A stretch of DNA of 64,000 nucleotides from Alphaproteobacteria bacterium HGW-Alphaproteobacteria-4 (GCA_002842855.1 PHEE01000003.1:124001-188000); one strand, 5' to 3'. Shown: positions 35,534 through 44,754, counted from the first letter of the stretch. Translations and numbers: made by a program. The notes: generated by a model from the sequence alone, not told the origin.

Positions 35534-36334
35534 ATGACGGCTCAGCCGATCCGAACGGCGCCAACCGCGCCCGCCGTGGTTACGGTGGAAAACCCCGACG
35601 CAAAGGGGCGGTTCGTGATTTGCTGCGAACACGCCTCGAATGCGTTTCCCGCGCCTTGGGGCAACCTGGGCCTGACCGAGCAACAGCAATCCGCGCATAT
35701 CGCCTGGGATCCGGGCGCGCTGGGTTTGGCGCGTGCGCTCGCCGGGGCGCTTGACGCGCCTCTGGTTCATGCGGGGGTGTCGCGGCTGGTCTACGACATC
35801 AACCGCCCGCCGCATTCGCGCGGCGCGATGGCCGTGCAAAGTGAGGTCCACGCGGTTCCGGGCAACATCGGGCTTGGCGCGGCCGCGCGGCTTGCGCGAA
35901 CCGAAGCGATCTATCTGCCCTTCCACGACGCCCTGCGCGCTGTGCTTGCCCGGCGCGCCGCAACCGGACCACTGCCGGTGCTGGCAACGGTGCATTCCTT
36001 CACCCCGGTCTGGCACGGACGCCCGCGCGCGGTCGAGTTTGGCATCATCCACGATGCCGACCCAACGCTTGCCCGCGCAGTGCTGGCACAGGCAAGGGCC
36101 AGAACACGTCTCGACGCGCGGCTGAACGAGCCCTATTCGGCAGCCGATGAAGTCACGCACACACTGGCGCTGCAAGCAACGCCGATGGGTCTGCGAAACG
36201 TCATGCTCGAAATTCGCAACGACCTGTTGCAGGGCGACGCAGACCAGCGCCAGATGGCCGCGACCCTTGCGCCGATCCTGCAAGCTGCACTTGCCGCCAT
36301 CGAAAGCCCCGAACCAGCAAAAGCGAGTCACTGA
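35534..36334 (+). CDS. N-formylglutamate amidohydrolase family protein
   Basis: A 266-residue zinc amidohydrolase-like protein: C-C-E-H-A-S-N near residue 33, S-R-L-V-Y-D-I-N-R near 86, and V-H-S-F-T-P near 155 supply the expected metal and substrate residues. The family removes formate from N-formylglutamate in histidine breakdown, but no hut genes are present. Here it begins a TRAP transporter operon with a glutamine-synthetase-like ligase. I infer that it may hydrolyse a gamma-glutamyl or N-acyl intermediate of that pathway. The next gene starts 1 base after its stop. Confidence 0.85.
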   Translation: MTAQPIRTAPTAPAVVTVENPDAKGRFVICCEHASNAFPAPWGNLGLTEQQQSAHIAWDPGALGLARALAGALDAPLVHAGVSRLVYDINRPPHSRGAMAVQSEVHAVPGNIGLGAAARLARTEAIYLPFHDALRAVLARRAATGPLPVLATVHSFTPVWHGRPRAVEFGIIHDADPTLARAVLAQARARTRLDARLNEPYSAADEVTHTLALQATPMGLRNVMLEIRNDLLQGDADQRQMAATLAPILQAALAAIESPEPAKASH

Positions 36335-36335
36335 C

Positions 36336-36842
36336 ATGCCCGGATGGATCAAGGCCTATGTGCGTTTCACCGATGCGGTCAACTACCGGATCGGGCGCAT
36401 GTCGATGTATCTGCTCTATGTGCTGATGGGCATCCTGATGTGGTCAACGATCTCCAAGCTGATCGACCAGAACGCAATCTGGACGTTGGAAATGGCGCAG
36501 TTCACCATGGTTGCCTATTACATGCTGGGTGGCCCCTATTCGCTGCAACTCGACAGCAACGTGCGCATGGACCTGCTTTATGGCCGCTGGTCGCACCGCA
36601 CGCGGGCCTGGGTCGACGCGTTTTCGGTGTTCGCGCTGCTGTTCTACCTTGGTGTGCTGCTTTACGGCGCGGTCGAAAGCACCGCCTACGCGCTGGAATA
36701 CAATGAACGCAGCCCGACTGCGTGGCGCCCCTACATGGCCCCGATCAAGATCGTGATGTGCGTGGGCATATTCCTCATGCTTTTGCAAAGCATCGCCTTT
36801 TTCTTTCGCGACGTGGCGCGGCTGCGTGGAGAAGAGCTCTGA
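36336..36842 (+). CDS. TRAP transporter small permease, DctQ family
   Basis: Small membrane subunit of the second TRAP system, 168 residues with four helices. It carries a longer periplasmic loop containing R-S-P-T-A-W-R-P-Y, a feature of the DctQ group paired with large DctM proteins. ATG 36336 directly follows the amidohydrolase stop, and the dctM start overlaps its TGA. Gene order Q-M-P differs from P-Q-M of the first system. Confidence 0.9.
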   Translation: MPGWIKAYVRFTDAVNYRIGRMSMYLLYVLMGILMWSTISKLIDQNAIWTLEMAQFTMVAYYMLGGPYSLQLDSNVRMDLLYGRWSHRTRAWVDAFSVFALLFYLGVLLYGAVESTAYALEYNERSPTAWRPYMAPIKIVMCVGIFLMLLQSIAFFFRDVARLRGEEL

Positions 36843-38167
36843 TGTCCTATGACATGATCGCCATACTGATGTTCAGCACGATGATGCTGATGATGATGAC
36901 GGGCCAACGGGTGTTTGGCGCCATCGGCTTCGTCGCGGTCGCGGCATCGGTTTCGCTCTGGGGGGTCGGCGGCTCGGACCTTGGCTTTTCCGCCGCGATG
37001 AAGCTGATGAAATGGTACCCGCTGCTGACGTTGCCGATGTTCATCTTCATGGGCTATGTGCTCAGCGAAAGCCGCCTGGCCGATGACCTTTACCGCATGT
37101 TCCACGTCTGGTTCGGCAAGGTGCCGGGCGGGCTGGCGATCGGCACCATCGCGCTGATGGTGGTGATTTCGGCGATGAACGGGCTTTCGGTGGCAGGCAT
37201 GGCCATCGGCGCCACCATCGCGCTGCCCGAGCTTTTGAAACGCAACTACGACAAGCTCATGGTCACCGGTGTCATTCAGGCGGGGTCGAGCCTTGGCATT
37301 CTGGTGCCGCCCTCGGTGGTGCTGGTGCTTTACGCGATGATCGCACGCCAGCCGGTCGGGCAATTGTGGTTGGCAGGGGTGTTCCCCGGCCTGATGATGG
37401 CCTCGATGTTCATCCTCTATATCTGGGTGCGCTGTCGCATCAATCCATCTCTCGGGCCGGTGCTGCCGCCCGAGGAGCTGGCGCTGATCACCCGCGCCGA
37501 AAAGTTGCGGCTGCTGCGCGCGGGTGTATTGCCGTTGATGATTTTCGTGCTGATGATGGTGCCCTTCGTGTACGGCTACACCAGCCTTGTCGAAAGCTCG
37601 GTTGTCGGGGCGCTGACTTCGGTTTTTGCGGCGGTGGTCAAGGGCCGCTTCACGCGCCGCGTGTTCGAAGAAGTGACGCGCCAGACGCTTGCGGTTTCGT
37701 GCATGTTCATGTGGATCATCCTTGCCGCGCTCGCCTTTGGCGCGGTGTTCGACGGGCTGGGCGCGGTGAAATCGATCGAAGGGTTCTTTGTCGGCCAGCT
37801 TGGCCTTTCGCCCTGGGAAATCCTGATCCTGATGCAGCTTTCCTACCTGATCATGGGCACTTTTCTTGATGATACCGCGATGCTGGTGATCGTGGCGCCG
37901 CTTTATGTGCCACTGGTGCATGCGCTCGGTTTCGATCTGATCTGGTATGGTGTCCTTTACACCATCACCAGCCAGATCGCCTACATGACCCCGCCGTTCG
38001 GCTATAACCTGTTCCTGATGCGCGCGATGGCACCAAAGGAAATCAGCATCGGCGATATCTATCGCTCGATCATCCCCTTCGTCGGCGTGATGATCCTCGC
38101 ACTGGCTTTGGTCACGGCATTCCCGCAAATTGCGCTGTGGCTGCCGACACAGGTCTATTCAAAGTGA
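36842..38167 (+). CDS. TRAP transporter large permease, DctM family
   Basis: Large membrane subunit of 441 residues with many hydrophobic helices and a very Met-rich first helix. Visible family segments are M-N-G-L-S-V-A-G-M-A-I-G near residue 113, G-I-L-V-P-P-S-V-V near 155 and Y-M-T-P-P-F-G-Y-N near 382. Coupled to the small permease upstream; the binding protein follows 40 bases later. Confidence 0.94.
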   Translation: MSYDMIAILMFSTMMLMMMTGQRVFGAIGFVAVAASVSLWGVGGSDLGFSAAMKLMKWYPLLTLPMFIFMGYVLSESRLADDLYRMFHVWFGKVPGGLAIGTIALMVVISAMNGLSVAGMAIGATIALPELLKRNYDKLMVTGVIQAGSSLGILVPPSVVLVLYAMIARQPVGQLWLAGVFPGLMMASMFILYIWVRCRINPSLGPVLPPEELALITRAEKLRLLRAGVLPLMIFVLMMVPFVYGYTSLVESSVVGALTSVFAAVVKGRFTRRVFEEVTRQTLAVSCMFMWIILAALAFGAVFDGLGAVKSIEGFFVGQLGLSPWEILILMQLSYLIMGTFLDDTAMLVIVAPLYVPLVHALGFDLIWYGVLYTITSQIAYMTPPFGYNLFLMRAMAPKEISIGDIYRSIIPFVGVMILALALVTAFPQIALWLPTQVYSK

Positions 38168-38207
38168 CAAGCCCCACCAAGAGGGCCCAACCAGCAAGGA
38201 GAGAAAG

Positions 38208-39245
38208 ATGAAAACCTCAAGACGGAAATTCCTCACCTCGGGCGCCCTCGCTGCCGGGGCCGCTACGCTCGCCGCACCTGCACGGGCGCAGAGCACGATC
38301 AAATGGCGCCTGCAAACCTATGCGGGCCCGGCGCTCGGCGAGCATGTGATCAAGCCCGCAATCGACGCCTTCAACGAAATGGCCGGCGGCCAGATGGAGA
38401 TCGAGCTTTACTATGCCGATCAACTGGTGCCCACGGGCGAGCTGTTCCGCGCCATGCAAAAAGGCACCATTGACGCCGTGCAGTCCGATGACGACAGCAT
38501 GGCCAGCCCCACCGAAGTGACGGTGTTCGGCGGCTACTTCCCCTTTGCGCTGCGCTATTCGCTCGACGTGCCGGCGCTGTTCAACAGCTACGGACTCGAT
38601 GAAATCTGGAAAGAGGAATACGCCAAGGTCGGGGTCAAGCATATCTCGGCCGGGTCGTGGGACCCGTGCAACTTTGCCACCAAGAAACCTGTCAACAGCC
38701 TTGCCGACCTCAGGGGCCTGCGCATCTTCACCTTCCCCACTGCGGGCCGCTTCCTCAGCCGTTTTGGTGTGGTGCCGGTGACGCTGCCGTGGGAAGACGT
38801 CGAGGTGGCATTGCAGACTGGCGAGCTGGACGGCATCGCCTGGTCGGGTATCACCGAAGACTACACGGTGGGTTGGGCCGACGTGACCAGCTACTTCCTG
38901 ACCAACAACATCTCGGGCGCCTGGATCGGCCATTTCTTTGCCAACATGGATCGCTGGAACGAGGTGCCGCCGCATCTGCAAACCATGCTCAAGGTGGCGT
39001 TCGACAGCTCGCACTACTACCGGCAACACTGGTATTGGGCAGGCGAGGCACGGCTTCGGGTTGAGGAAACCAAGCTGCAACTGACCTCGATCGACGATGC
39101 CGAATGGGCCACCGTCGAGGCGGAGGCCGCCAAGTTCTGGGATGAAATCGCATCGGAAAGCCCGGTCAAGGCCAAGGTCGTCGAGATCATCAAGAAATAC
39201 AACGACACCATGCACAAGGCTGGCAAACCCTACCGCTTCAGCTGA
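38208..39245 (+). CDS. TRAP transporter substrate-binding protein, DctP family
   Basis: Periplasmic binding protein of 345 residues. The signal is a good Tat motif (S-R-R-K-F-L-T-S-G at residues 4-12), suggesting export in folded form. R-I-F-T-F-P-T-A-G-R-F contains the ligand-binding arginine equivalent, followed by V-E-V-A-L-Q-T-G-E-L-D-G. AAGGAGAG precedes ATG 38208. A strong hairpin follows its stop. The neighbouring enzymes suggest an amine, amino alcohol or amino acid derivative as ligand. Confidence 0.93.
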   Translation: MKTSRRKFLTSGALAAGAATLAAPARAQSTIKWRLQTYAGPALGEHVIKPAIDAFNEMAGGQMEIELYYADQLVPTGELFRAMQKGTIDAVQSDDDSMASPTEVTVFGGYFPFALRYSLDVPALFNSYGLDEIWKEEYAKVGVKHISAGSWDPCNFATKKPVNSLADLRGLRIFTFPTAGRFLSRFGVVPVTLPWEDVEVALQTGELDGIAWSGITEDYTVGWADVTSYFLTNNISGAWIGHFFANMDRWNEVPPHLQTMLKVAFDSSHYYRQHWYWAGEARLRVEETKLQLTSIDDAEWATVEAEAAKFWDEIASESPVKAKVVEIIKKYNDTMHKAGKPYRFS

Positions 39246-39255
39246 TAGTGCAACT

Positions 39256-39287
39256 GGCTGCGCGGCGGCACATGGCCCCGCGCAGCC
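39256..39287 (+). other. Intercistronic hairpin after the TRAP binding-protein gene
   Basis: GGCTGCGCGG (39256-39265) and CCGCGCAGCC (39278-39287) form a perfect 10-bp stem with a 12-base loop and no U run. It lies between the binding-protein and ligase genes, the same arrangement as after the ABC binding protein. Confidence 0.65.
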
Positions 39288-39327
39288 CCCAAACGCCCCA
39301 TTCCGCGCCCGAGGAGCCAACCCCGAA

Positions 39328-40692
39328 ATGCCCGCAAACCTGACCTTTGATGCCCTGAAGAAAGCCGTTGCCGCGGGCGAAATCGATACCGTGGTGGCGT
39401 GCTTTGCTGACATGCAGGGCCGCCTGCAAGGCAAGCGTTTCGTGGCGCACCACTTCGTCGCATCGGCCTGGGAAGAAACCCACTGCTGCAACTATCTGCT
39501 GGCAACCGACATGGAAATGGTCACGGTGCAGGGCTACGCGGCAACCGGCTGGAACAAGGGCTACGGCGATTATGTGATGAAGCCTGATCTTGCCACCCTG
39601 CGCCGCCTGCCCTGGCTGCCGGGCACCGCAATGGTGATGTGCGACGTGCTTGACCACCACACCCATCAGCTTGTGCCGCATGCCCCACGCAGCGTGCTCA
39701 AACGCCAGATCGAACGCGCGAAAGCGCTCGGGTTCGATGCGATGATGGCGACCGAGCTGGAGTTCTACATCTTCGAGCAAAGCTTTTCGGAACTGTTCGA
39801 TGCGGGCTACCGCGACATGGTTCCGACCGCCCGCTACAATGTCGATTATTCGATCTTCGGCACCGCGCGCGATGAACCGCTGATCCGTGCCATTCGCAAC
39901 GGGCTCTGGGATGCGGGCATCCCGATCGAAAACTCCAAGGGCGAGGCCGAGGCGGGCCAGCACGAGGTCAACGCGAAATATTCCGACGCGCTCGATACCG
40001 CCGACATGCACGCGATCATCAAGACCGGCATCAAGGAAATCGCGCTGCAATATGGCGTCAGCGCCACCTTCATGGCCAAATATGACCATCGCCGCGCGGG
40101 CTCATCAAGCCATGTGCACCAGTCGCTCTGGGTCGGCGGCAAGCCCGCCTTTCGCGACGAGAACGACCCGGCGGGGATGTCGGACCTGATGCGCCACTAC
40201 ATCGCCGGGCAACTTGCCCATGCCGCCGAAATCACCGCCTTTCTTGCGCCATTCGTCAACAGCTACAAACGCTTCGTGGTTGGCATGTTCGCCCCCACCA
40301 AAGCGGTCTGGAGCCTCGACAACCGCACCGCCGGTTTCCGCGTCTGCGGCGAGGGCACCAAGGCGATCCGGGTGGAATGCCGCATTGGCGGCGCCGACCT
40401 CAACCCCTACCTTGCCTGCGCCGCGCTTCTGGCGGCAGGTCTGGATGGAATCGAGAACAAGATGGTGCTGGAACCTGCCATTTCTGGCGATGTCTATCAG
40501 GCCGGCGCGGTGCGCGAGATCCCCAAGACACTCGGCGCTGCCGCTGCGGCGATGGGCGCCTCGGGATGGCTGCGCGAGGCGTTCGGCGACGAGGTGGTGA
40601 CGCACTACCACCGCGCCGCGCTGTGGGAACTTGAAGAACAAAACCGTGTCGTGACCGATTGGGAACTGGCACGCGGATTTGAACGCGCCTGA
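39328..40692 (+). CDS. Glutamine-synthetase-like gamma-glutamyl-amine ligase
   Basis: A 454-residue protein of the glutamine synthetase superfamily, near GlnT, PuuA and IpuC rather than GlnA. Glutamate and metal residues are seen in A-T-E-L-E-F-Y near 150, E-A-E-A-G-Q-H-E-V near 210, S-H-V-H-Q-S-L-W near 260 and the R-x-E-C-R ATP-site region near 350. Such enzymes join glutamate to an amine using ATP, protecting the amine for oxidation. Adjacent aldehyde and alcohol dehydrogenases support an amino alcohol or diamine substrate. GAGGAG precedes ATG 39328. True glutamine synthesis is less likely in this context. Confidence 0.85.
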   Translation: MPANLTFDALKKAVAAGEIDTVVACFADMQGRLQGKRFVAHHFVASAWEETHCCNYLLATDMEMVTVQGYAATGWNKGYGDYVMKPDLATLRRLPWLPGTAMVMCDVLDHHTHQLVPHAPRSVLKRQIERAKALGFDAMMATELEFYIFEQSFSELFDAGYRDMVPTARYNVDYSIFGTARDEPLIRAIRNGLWDAGIPIENSKGEAEAGQHEVNAKYSDALDTADMHAIIKTGIKEIALQYGVSATFMAKYDHRRAGSSSHVHQSLWVGGKPAFRDENDPAGMSDLMRHYIAGQLAHAAEITAFLAPFVNSYKRFVVGMFAPTKAVWSLDNRTAGFRVCGEGTKAIRVECRIGGADLNPYLACAALLAAGLDGIENKMVLEPAISGDVYQAGAVREIPKTLGAAAAAMGASGWLREAFGDEVVTHYHRAALWELEEQNRVVTDWELARGFERA

Positions 40693-40712
40693 GGCGCAAG
40701 AGGACGGAACCG

Positions 40713-42101
40713 ATGACGAAAACAATCCAATGCATCTCGCCCGTCGATGGGCGGGTCTATGCCGAACGCCCGGCCCTGAACATGGCCGATGCCGAAGCCA
40801 TGGCCGCCCGCGCCCGCGGCGCGCAACCCGCCTGGGCCGCGCGGCCCTTGGCCGAGCGCATCGCGCTGGTCAAGGCCGGGGTGGAAAAGCTGAATGAAAT
40901 GAAAGCCGTGCTGGTTGAAGAGCTGGCCTGGCAGATGGGCCGCCCAACCCGTTATGGCGGCGAATTTGGCGGCGTCAATGACCGCACCAACTACATGGCC
41001 GAGATTGCGGCAAGCGCGCTGGCGCCAATGGTGGTGGAAAACTCCGACCGGTTCGAGCGGCGCATCGCGCGTGAACCGGTGGGCGTGGTGTTCGTGCTTG
41101 CGCCCTGGAACTACCCCTACCTGACCGCAATCAACACCATCGTGCCCGCGCTCATTGCAGGCAACGCGGTGGTGCTGAAACACGCAAGCCAGACCCTGCT
41201 GGTGGGCGAGCGGCTGGCCGAGGCCTTCCATGCGGGCGGTGTGCCGGCCGATGTGTTCCAGAACGTCGTGCTCGACCATGCCACCACCGAAGCGCTGATC
41301 GGCGCGCGGGCCTTCAACTTCATCAACTTCACCGGCTCGGTGGCCGGGGGGGCGGCAATGGAGCGCGCGGCGGCGGGCACTTTCACCGGGCTTGGGCTGG
41401 AACTGGGCGGCAAGGACCCCGGCTATGTGATGGACGACGCCGACCTTGATGCGGCGGTCGATACGCTGATGGATGGCGCGATGTATAACGCCGGCCAGTG
41501 CTGCTGCGGCATCGAGCGCATCTATGTGCACGAAAGCCTCTATGATGCCTTCATCGAAAAGGCGGTGGCATGGGTCAAGTCGCTGAAACTCGGCAACCCC
41601 TTCGAGGCCACCAGCACCATCGGCCCGATGGCGAACAAGCGCTTTGCCCATGTGGTGCGCGACCAGGTCGCCGAGGCGATTGCCGAAGGCGCGGTGGCGC
41701 TGATCGACCCCGCGCTGTTCCCCGAAGATGATGGCGGCGCCTACCTCGCGCCGCAGATATTGGTCAACGTGAACCACGAAATGCGCGTGATGCGCGAGGA
41801 AAGCTTTGGCCCGGTGGTCGGCATCATGTCGGTGAAGAACGACGAAGAGGCGGTTGCGGTGATGAACGACAGCCCCTATGGCCTGACCGCCTCGCTCTGG
41901 ACCCGTGACCCCGAACGCGCCGCCGCCCTTGGTGCCCGCATCGAAACCGGCACCGTGTTCATGAACCGCTGTGATTACCTCGACCCCGCGCTCTGCTGGA
42001 CCGGCTGCAAGGATACCGGCCGCGGCGGCAGCCTGTCGGTGCTTGGTTATTACGCGGTCACACGGCCGAAATCCTACCATCTCAAGAAGGTGACGAAATG
42101 A
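40713..42101 (+). CDS. NAD(P)-dependent aldehyde dehydrogenase
   Basis: A 462-residue ALDH-superfamily enzyme oxidising an aldehyde to a carboxylate. Seen are the P-W-N-Y-P cofactor motif near 130, F-T-G-S near 208, the general-base Glu in L-E-L-G-G-K-D near 229 and catalytic Cys in G-Q-C-C-C-G near 263-265. Three successive cysteines at the nucleophile are a small oddity. It follows the ligase by 20 bases and overlaps the alcohol dehydrogenase start by ATGA, so the three act together. Confidence 0.93.
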   Translation: MTKTIQCISPVDGRVYAERPALNMADAEAMAARARGAQPAWAARPLAERIALVKAGVEKLNEMKAVLVEELAWQMGRPTRYGGEFGGVNDRTNYMAEIAASALAPMVVENSDRFERRIAREPVGVVFVLAPWNYPYLTAINTIVPALIAGNAVVLKHASQTLLVGERLAEAFHAGGVPADVFQNVVLDHATTEALIGARAFNFINFTGSVAGGAAMERAAAGTFTGLGLELGGKDPGYVMDDADLDAAVDTLMDGAMYNAGQCCCGIERIYVHESLYDAFIEKAVAWVKSLKLGNPFEATSTIGPMANKRFAHVVRDQVAEAIAEGAVALIDPALFPEDDGGAYLAPQILVNVNHEMRVMREESFGPVVGIMSVKNDEEAVAVMNDSPYGLTASLWTRDPERAAALGARIETGTVFMNRCDYLDPALCWTGCKDTGRGGSLSVLGYYAVTRPKSYHLKKVTK

Positions 42102-43258
42102 GCCATAGCGTTCCCAACCGGAACTGGTCTTACCCCACTGCAATCAAGTTCGGCGTCGGTCGGATTGCCGAACTGGCCGAGCAGTGCAAGGCGGTTGGCA
42201 TCCAGCGCCCGCTGCTGGTAACCGACAAGGCGCTGGCGAGCCTGCCGATTACCAAAGGCGCGCTCGATGTGCTCGAAGCGGCAGGCCTTGGCCGCGCGGT
42301 GTTTTCCGAGGTGGACCCGAACCCCAACGAGCGGAACATGACCGACGGCATCGCGGTTTACAAAGCCGGAAAGCATGATGGCGTGGTCTGCTTTGGCGGC
42401 GGCTCGGCGCTCGACCTTGGTAAGATGATCGCGCTGATGGCGCATCAACCCGCGAAGCTTTCGGTCTGGGATCTCGAGGATGTCGACGACTGGTATACCC
42501 GCGCCGACGCCAGCAAAATCGCGCCGATCATCGCGGTGCCGACCACTGCGGGCACCGGCTCGGAAGTGGGCCGCGCCGGGGTGCTGACCAATTCGGCCAC
42601 GCACAAGAAAAAGATCATCTTCCACCCCAAACTGATGCCCGCCGTGACCATCTGCGACCCGGCACTGACCGTGGGCATGCCGCGCTTCATCACCGCGGGC
42701 ACCGGCATGGATGCGCTGGCGCATTGCCTCGAGGCCTATTGCAGCCCGTTCTACCACCCGATGAGCCAGGGCATCGCGCTGGAAGGCATGCGGCTGGTGT
42801 TCGAAAATCTGCCCAAGGTCTATGCCGACCCCAATGACCTTGACGCCCGCGCCCATATGATGAGCGCGGCAGCTATGGGCGCGGTGGCGTTTCAGAAGGG
42901 TCTCGGCGCGATCCACTCGCTTTCGCACCCCGTCGGCGCGGTTTACGGCACCCATCACGGCACCACCAACGCCGTGGTGATGCCGATGGTGCTCGATTAC
43001 AACCGCAAGGCAATCGACACGCGCATCAAGGCCGCCGCCGCCTACCTCGGCATCAAGGGCGGCTTCAAAGGCTTTCGCGCCCGGATCATGGATCTGCGCG
43101 CCGAACTTGGAATTCCGGCGACCCTGACCGCGATGGGGGTAAAGGCCGCCGATCTCGACATGCTGACCGAGATGGCGCTGGAAGACCCGTCCTGCGGCGG
43201 CAACCCGATCACCATGACCAAGCGCAACACGCGCAAACTGTTTGACGCCTGCATGTGA
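42098..43258 (+). CDS. Iron-containing alcohol dehydrogenase
   Basis: Group III alcohol dehydrogenase of 386 residues. The NAD-binding G-G-G-S-A-L-D-L-G-K is near residue 97. Metal ligands lie in the D-P-A-L-T segment near 188, M-D-A-L-A-H-C-L-E-A-Y near 205 and H-S-L-S-H-P-V-G-A-V-Y-G-T-H-H-G near 273-288. It would oxidise the alcohol end of a (gamma-glutamylated) amino alcohol to the aldehyde used by the preceding ALDH. Last gene of the operon, followed by a GC-rich hairpin. Confidence 0.94.
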   Translation: MSHSVPNRNWSYPTAIKFGVGRIAELAEQCKAVGIQRPLLVTDKALASLPITKGALDVLEAAGLGRAVFSEVDPNPNERNMTDGIAVYKAGKHDGVVCFGGGSALDLGKMIALMAHQPAKLSVWDLEDVDDWYTRADASKIAPIIAVPTTAGTGSEVGRAGVLTNSATHKKKIIFHPKLMPAVTICDPALTVGMPRFITAGTGMDALAHCLEAYCSPFYHPMSQGIALEGMRLVFENLPKVYADPNDLDARAHMMSAAAMGAVAFQKGLGAIHSLSHPVGAVYGTHHGTTNAVVMPMVLDYNRKAIDTRIKAAAAYLGIKGGFKGFRARIMDLRAELGIPATLTAMGVKAADLDMLTEMALEDPSCGGNPITMTKRNTRKLFDACM

Positions 43259-43264
43259 GCGCAC

Positions 43265-43293
43265 GCCCCGGCCCGCGCCTTGCGAGCCGGGGC
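43265..43293 (+). terminator. Hairpin after the iron alcohol dehydrogenase gene
   Basis: GCCCCGGC - 13 - GCCGGGGC, a perfect 8-bp stem starting 6 bases after the stop codon. No U run, so termination is only likely. Confidence 0.45.
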
Positions 43294-43295
43294 AC

Positions 43296-43320
43296 GCTTC
43301 GCGGGGGATATTTGACCTGA
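43296..43320. repeat. Dispersed intergenic repeat, copy C (inverted)
   Basis: GGGGGATATTTGACC is the inverted form of the core GGTCAAATATCC seen at 17480-17517. Confidence 0.45.
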
Positions 43321-43391
43321 AGCATCTGCTTAAGGAAACATCCCCGCCGTAGGCCAGCAACCGTGCGACCTTACCGGGAAGGGAGAACGAT

Positions 43392-44636
43392 ATGACCGGG
43401 CCGGTCAAATGCGAGATCGCGGTGATCGGGGCGGGCGTGGTCGGGCTGGCGATTGCGCATCGGCTGGCGCTTGAGGGGCGCGAGGTGTTGCTGATCGACC
43501 CCGATAGCCCCGGCATGGGCGCGTCCTATGGCAATGCGGGCACGGTGGCCGATTATGCGGTGCAACCGGTGGGCACGCCCACGGTGCTGGCCGGTTTGCC
43601 GCGGCTGATGTTCGATCGTAACTCGCCGCTGGCGATCCGGCAGGCGGCGCTGCCCGCGCTGGCCCCTTGGCTGATGCGGTTCGCGCGCCAGTGCCTGCCT
43701 GCCGCGGCGCGGCGCAACGCGCTGGCGCTGGCGAATGTGCTGAGCGATGCGCAGCAGCGTTGGGCAGCGCTCGCCAATGAAATCGGCGGCAGCGAGATCT
43801 TGGTGCATCGTGGCTGTATTTACCTGTACGAGCGCCTGCGCGAGCGCCGCGCGGCCGAGGCCGACTTGGCGTTTCGCCGTGGCGTGGGTGTGGCGGTGGA
43901 ATTGCTCGGGGCTGATGAGATTGCGGTGCTTGAACCCGGCCTGCCGCGGGTCGAGGGCGGAGGGGCGTTCTTTCCCGACGCGAGTTTCATGCTCGATCCG
44001 GGGCAGATGGTGCAACTCTTGGCAAAAGCTGCGCTGGCCGAGGGCGCGGGGCTGCTGCGCGGTGCGGTAACCGGGCTCAACCGTGGGCTTGATGGCCTGA
44101 GGCTGACCGGGCCGGGGGTGCAGGTGCACGCGCGCCGGGTGGTGATCGCGGCGGGGGCGCATAGCCGTGCGCTGGCCCTGCAGGCGGGCGACAAGGTGCC
44201 GCTTGATACCGAACGCGGCTACCATGTGGAATGGGACATGCCCGCCCCGCGCCTCAACCGCCCGACCTGCCCCACCGGCCGCGGTTTCTACCTTTGCCCC
44301 ATGACCGGGCGGTTGCGCGTGGCGGGCACGGTCGAGTTGGGCGGCCTGGCGGCACCACCGTCGCCGCACCGAATCGCGCGGCTGGTAGCGGGCGCGCGTG
44401 CGTTCTTTCCCGATCTGGGCCCGCCCGACCGCGAGTGGATGGGGTTTCGCCCCTCGATGCCCGACAGCCTGCCGGTGATCGGCCCGTCCAGCGGTGGCGC
44501 CGATGTGCTCCACGCCTTTGGTCATGGCCATATCGGCCTGACATTGGCCCCGATCACCTCTGAAATCATTTCAGATTTTCTTGCCGGTCGTGAAAGCGCG
44601 CGCGATTATTCGGCCTTTGGGCCTGACAGGTTCTGA
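43392..44636 (+). CDS. FAD-dependent oxidoreductase, D-amino acid dehydrogenase (DadA) family
   Basis: A 414-residue flavoenzyme. The dinucleotide motif V-I-G-A-G-V-V-G-L-A-I-A is at residues 11-22, the DAO-type A-S-Y-G-N-A-G-T-V near 45, and the C-terminal G-F-R-P-S-M-P-D-S-L-P-V-I-G-P and F-G-H-G-H-I-G-L-T. It resembles D-amino acid dehydrogenases and also PuuB-like gamma-glutamyl-amine oxidases. AGGGAG precedes ATG 43392. It is separated from the ligase-dehydrogenase operon by 133 bases with a hairpin, so it may be transcribed apart although functionally related. Confidence 0.88.
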   Translation: MTGPVKCEIAVIGAGVVGLAIAHRLALEGREVLLIDPDSPGMGASYGNAGTVADYAVQPVGTPTVLAGLPRLMFDRNSPLAIRQAALPALAPWLMRFARQCLPAAARRNALALANVLSDAQQRWAALANEIGGSEILVHRGCIYLYERLRERRAAEADLAFRRGVGVAVELLGADEIAVLEPGLPRVEGGGAFFPDASFMLDPGQMVQLLAKAALAEGAGLLRGAVTGLNRGLDGLRLTGPGVQVHARRVVIAAGAHSRALALQAGDKVPLDTERGYHVEWDMPAPRLNRPTCPTGRGFYLCPMTGRLRVAGTVELGGLAAPPSPHRIARLVAGARAFFPDLGPPDREWMGFRPSMPDSLPVIGPSSGGADVLHAFGHGHIGLTLAPITSEIISDFLAGRESARDYSAFGPDRF

Positions 44637-44754
44637 CCGCGTGGCGCAGACGCAACCCCGGCGGCAAAAAAGCCGACGGGCGGCATTCCTGCTCGCGCCA
44701 GTCGGCAAATCCGCTATACAGGGTCGAAACCGGAACCGGGGGGTTAGCTTGGTC

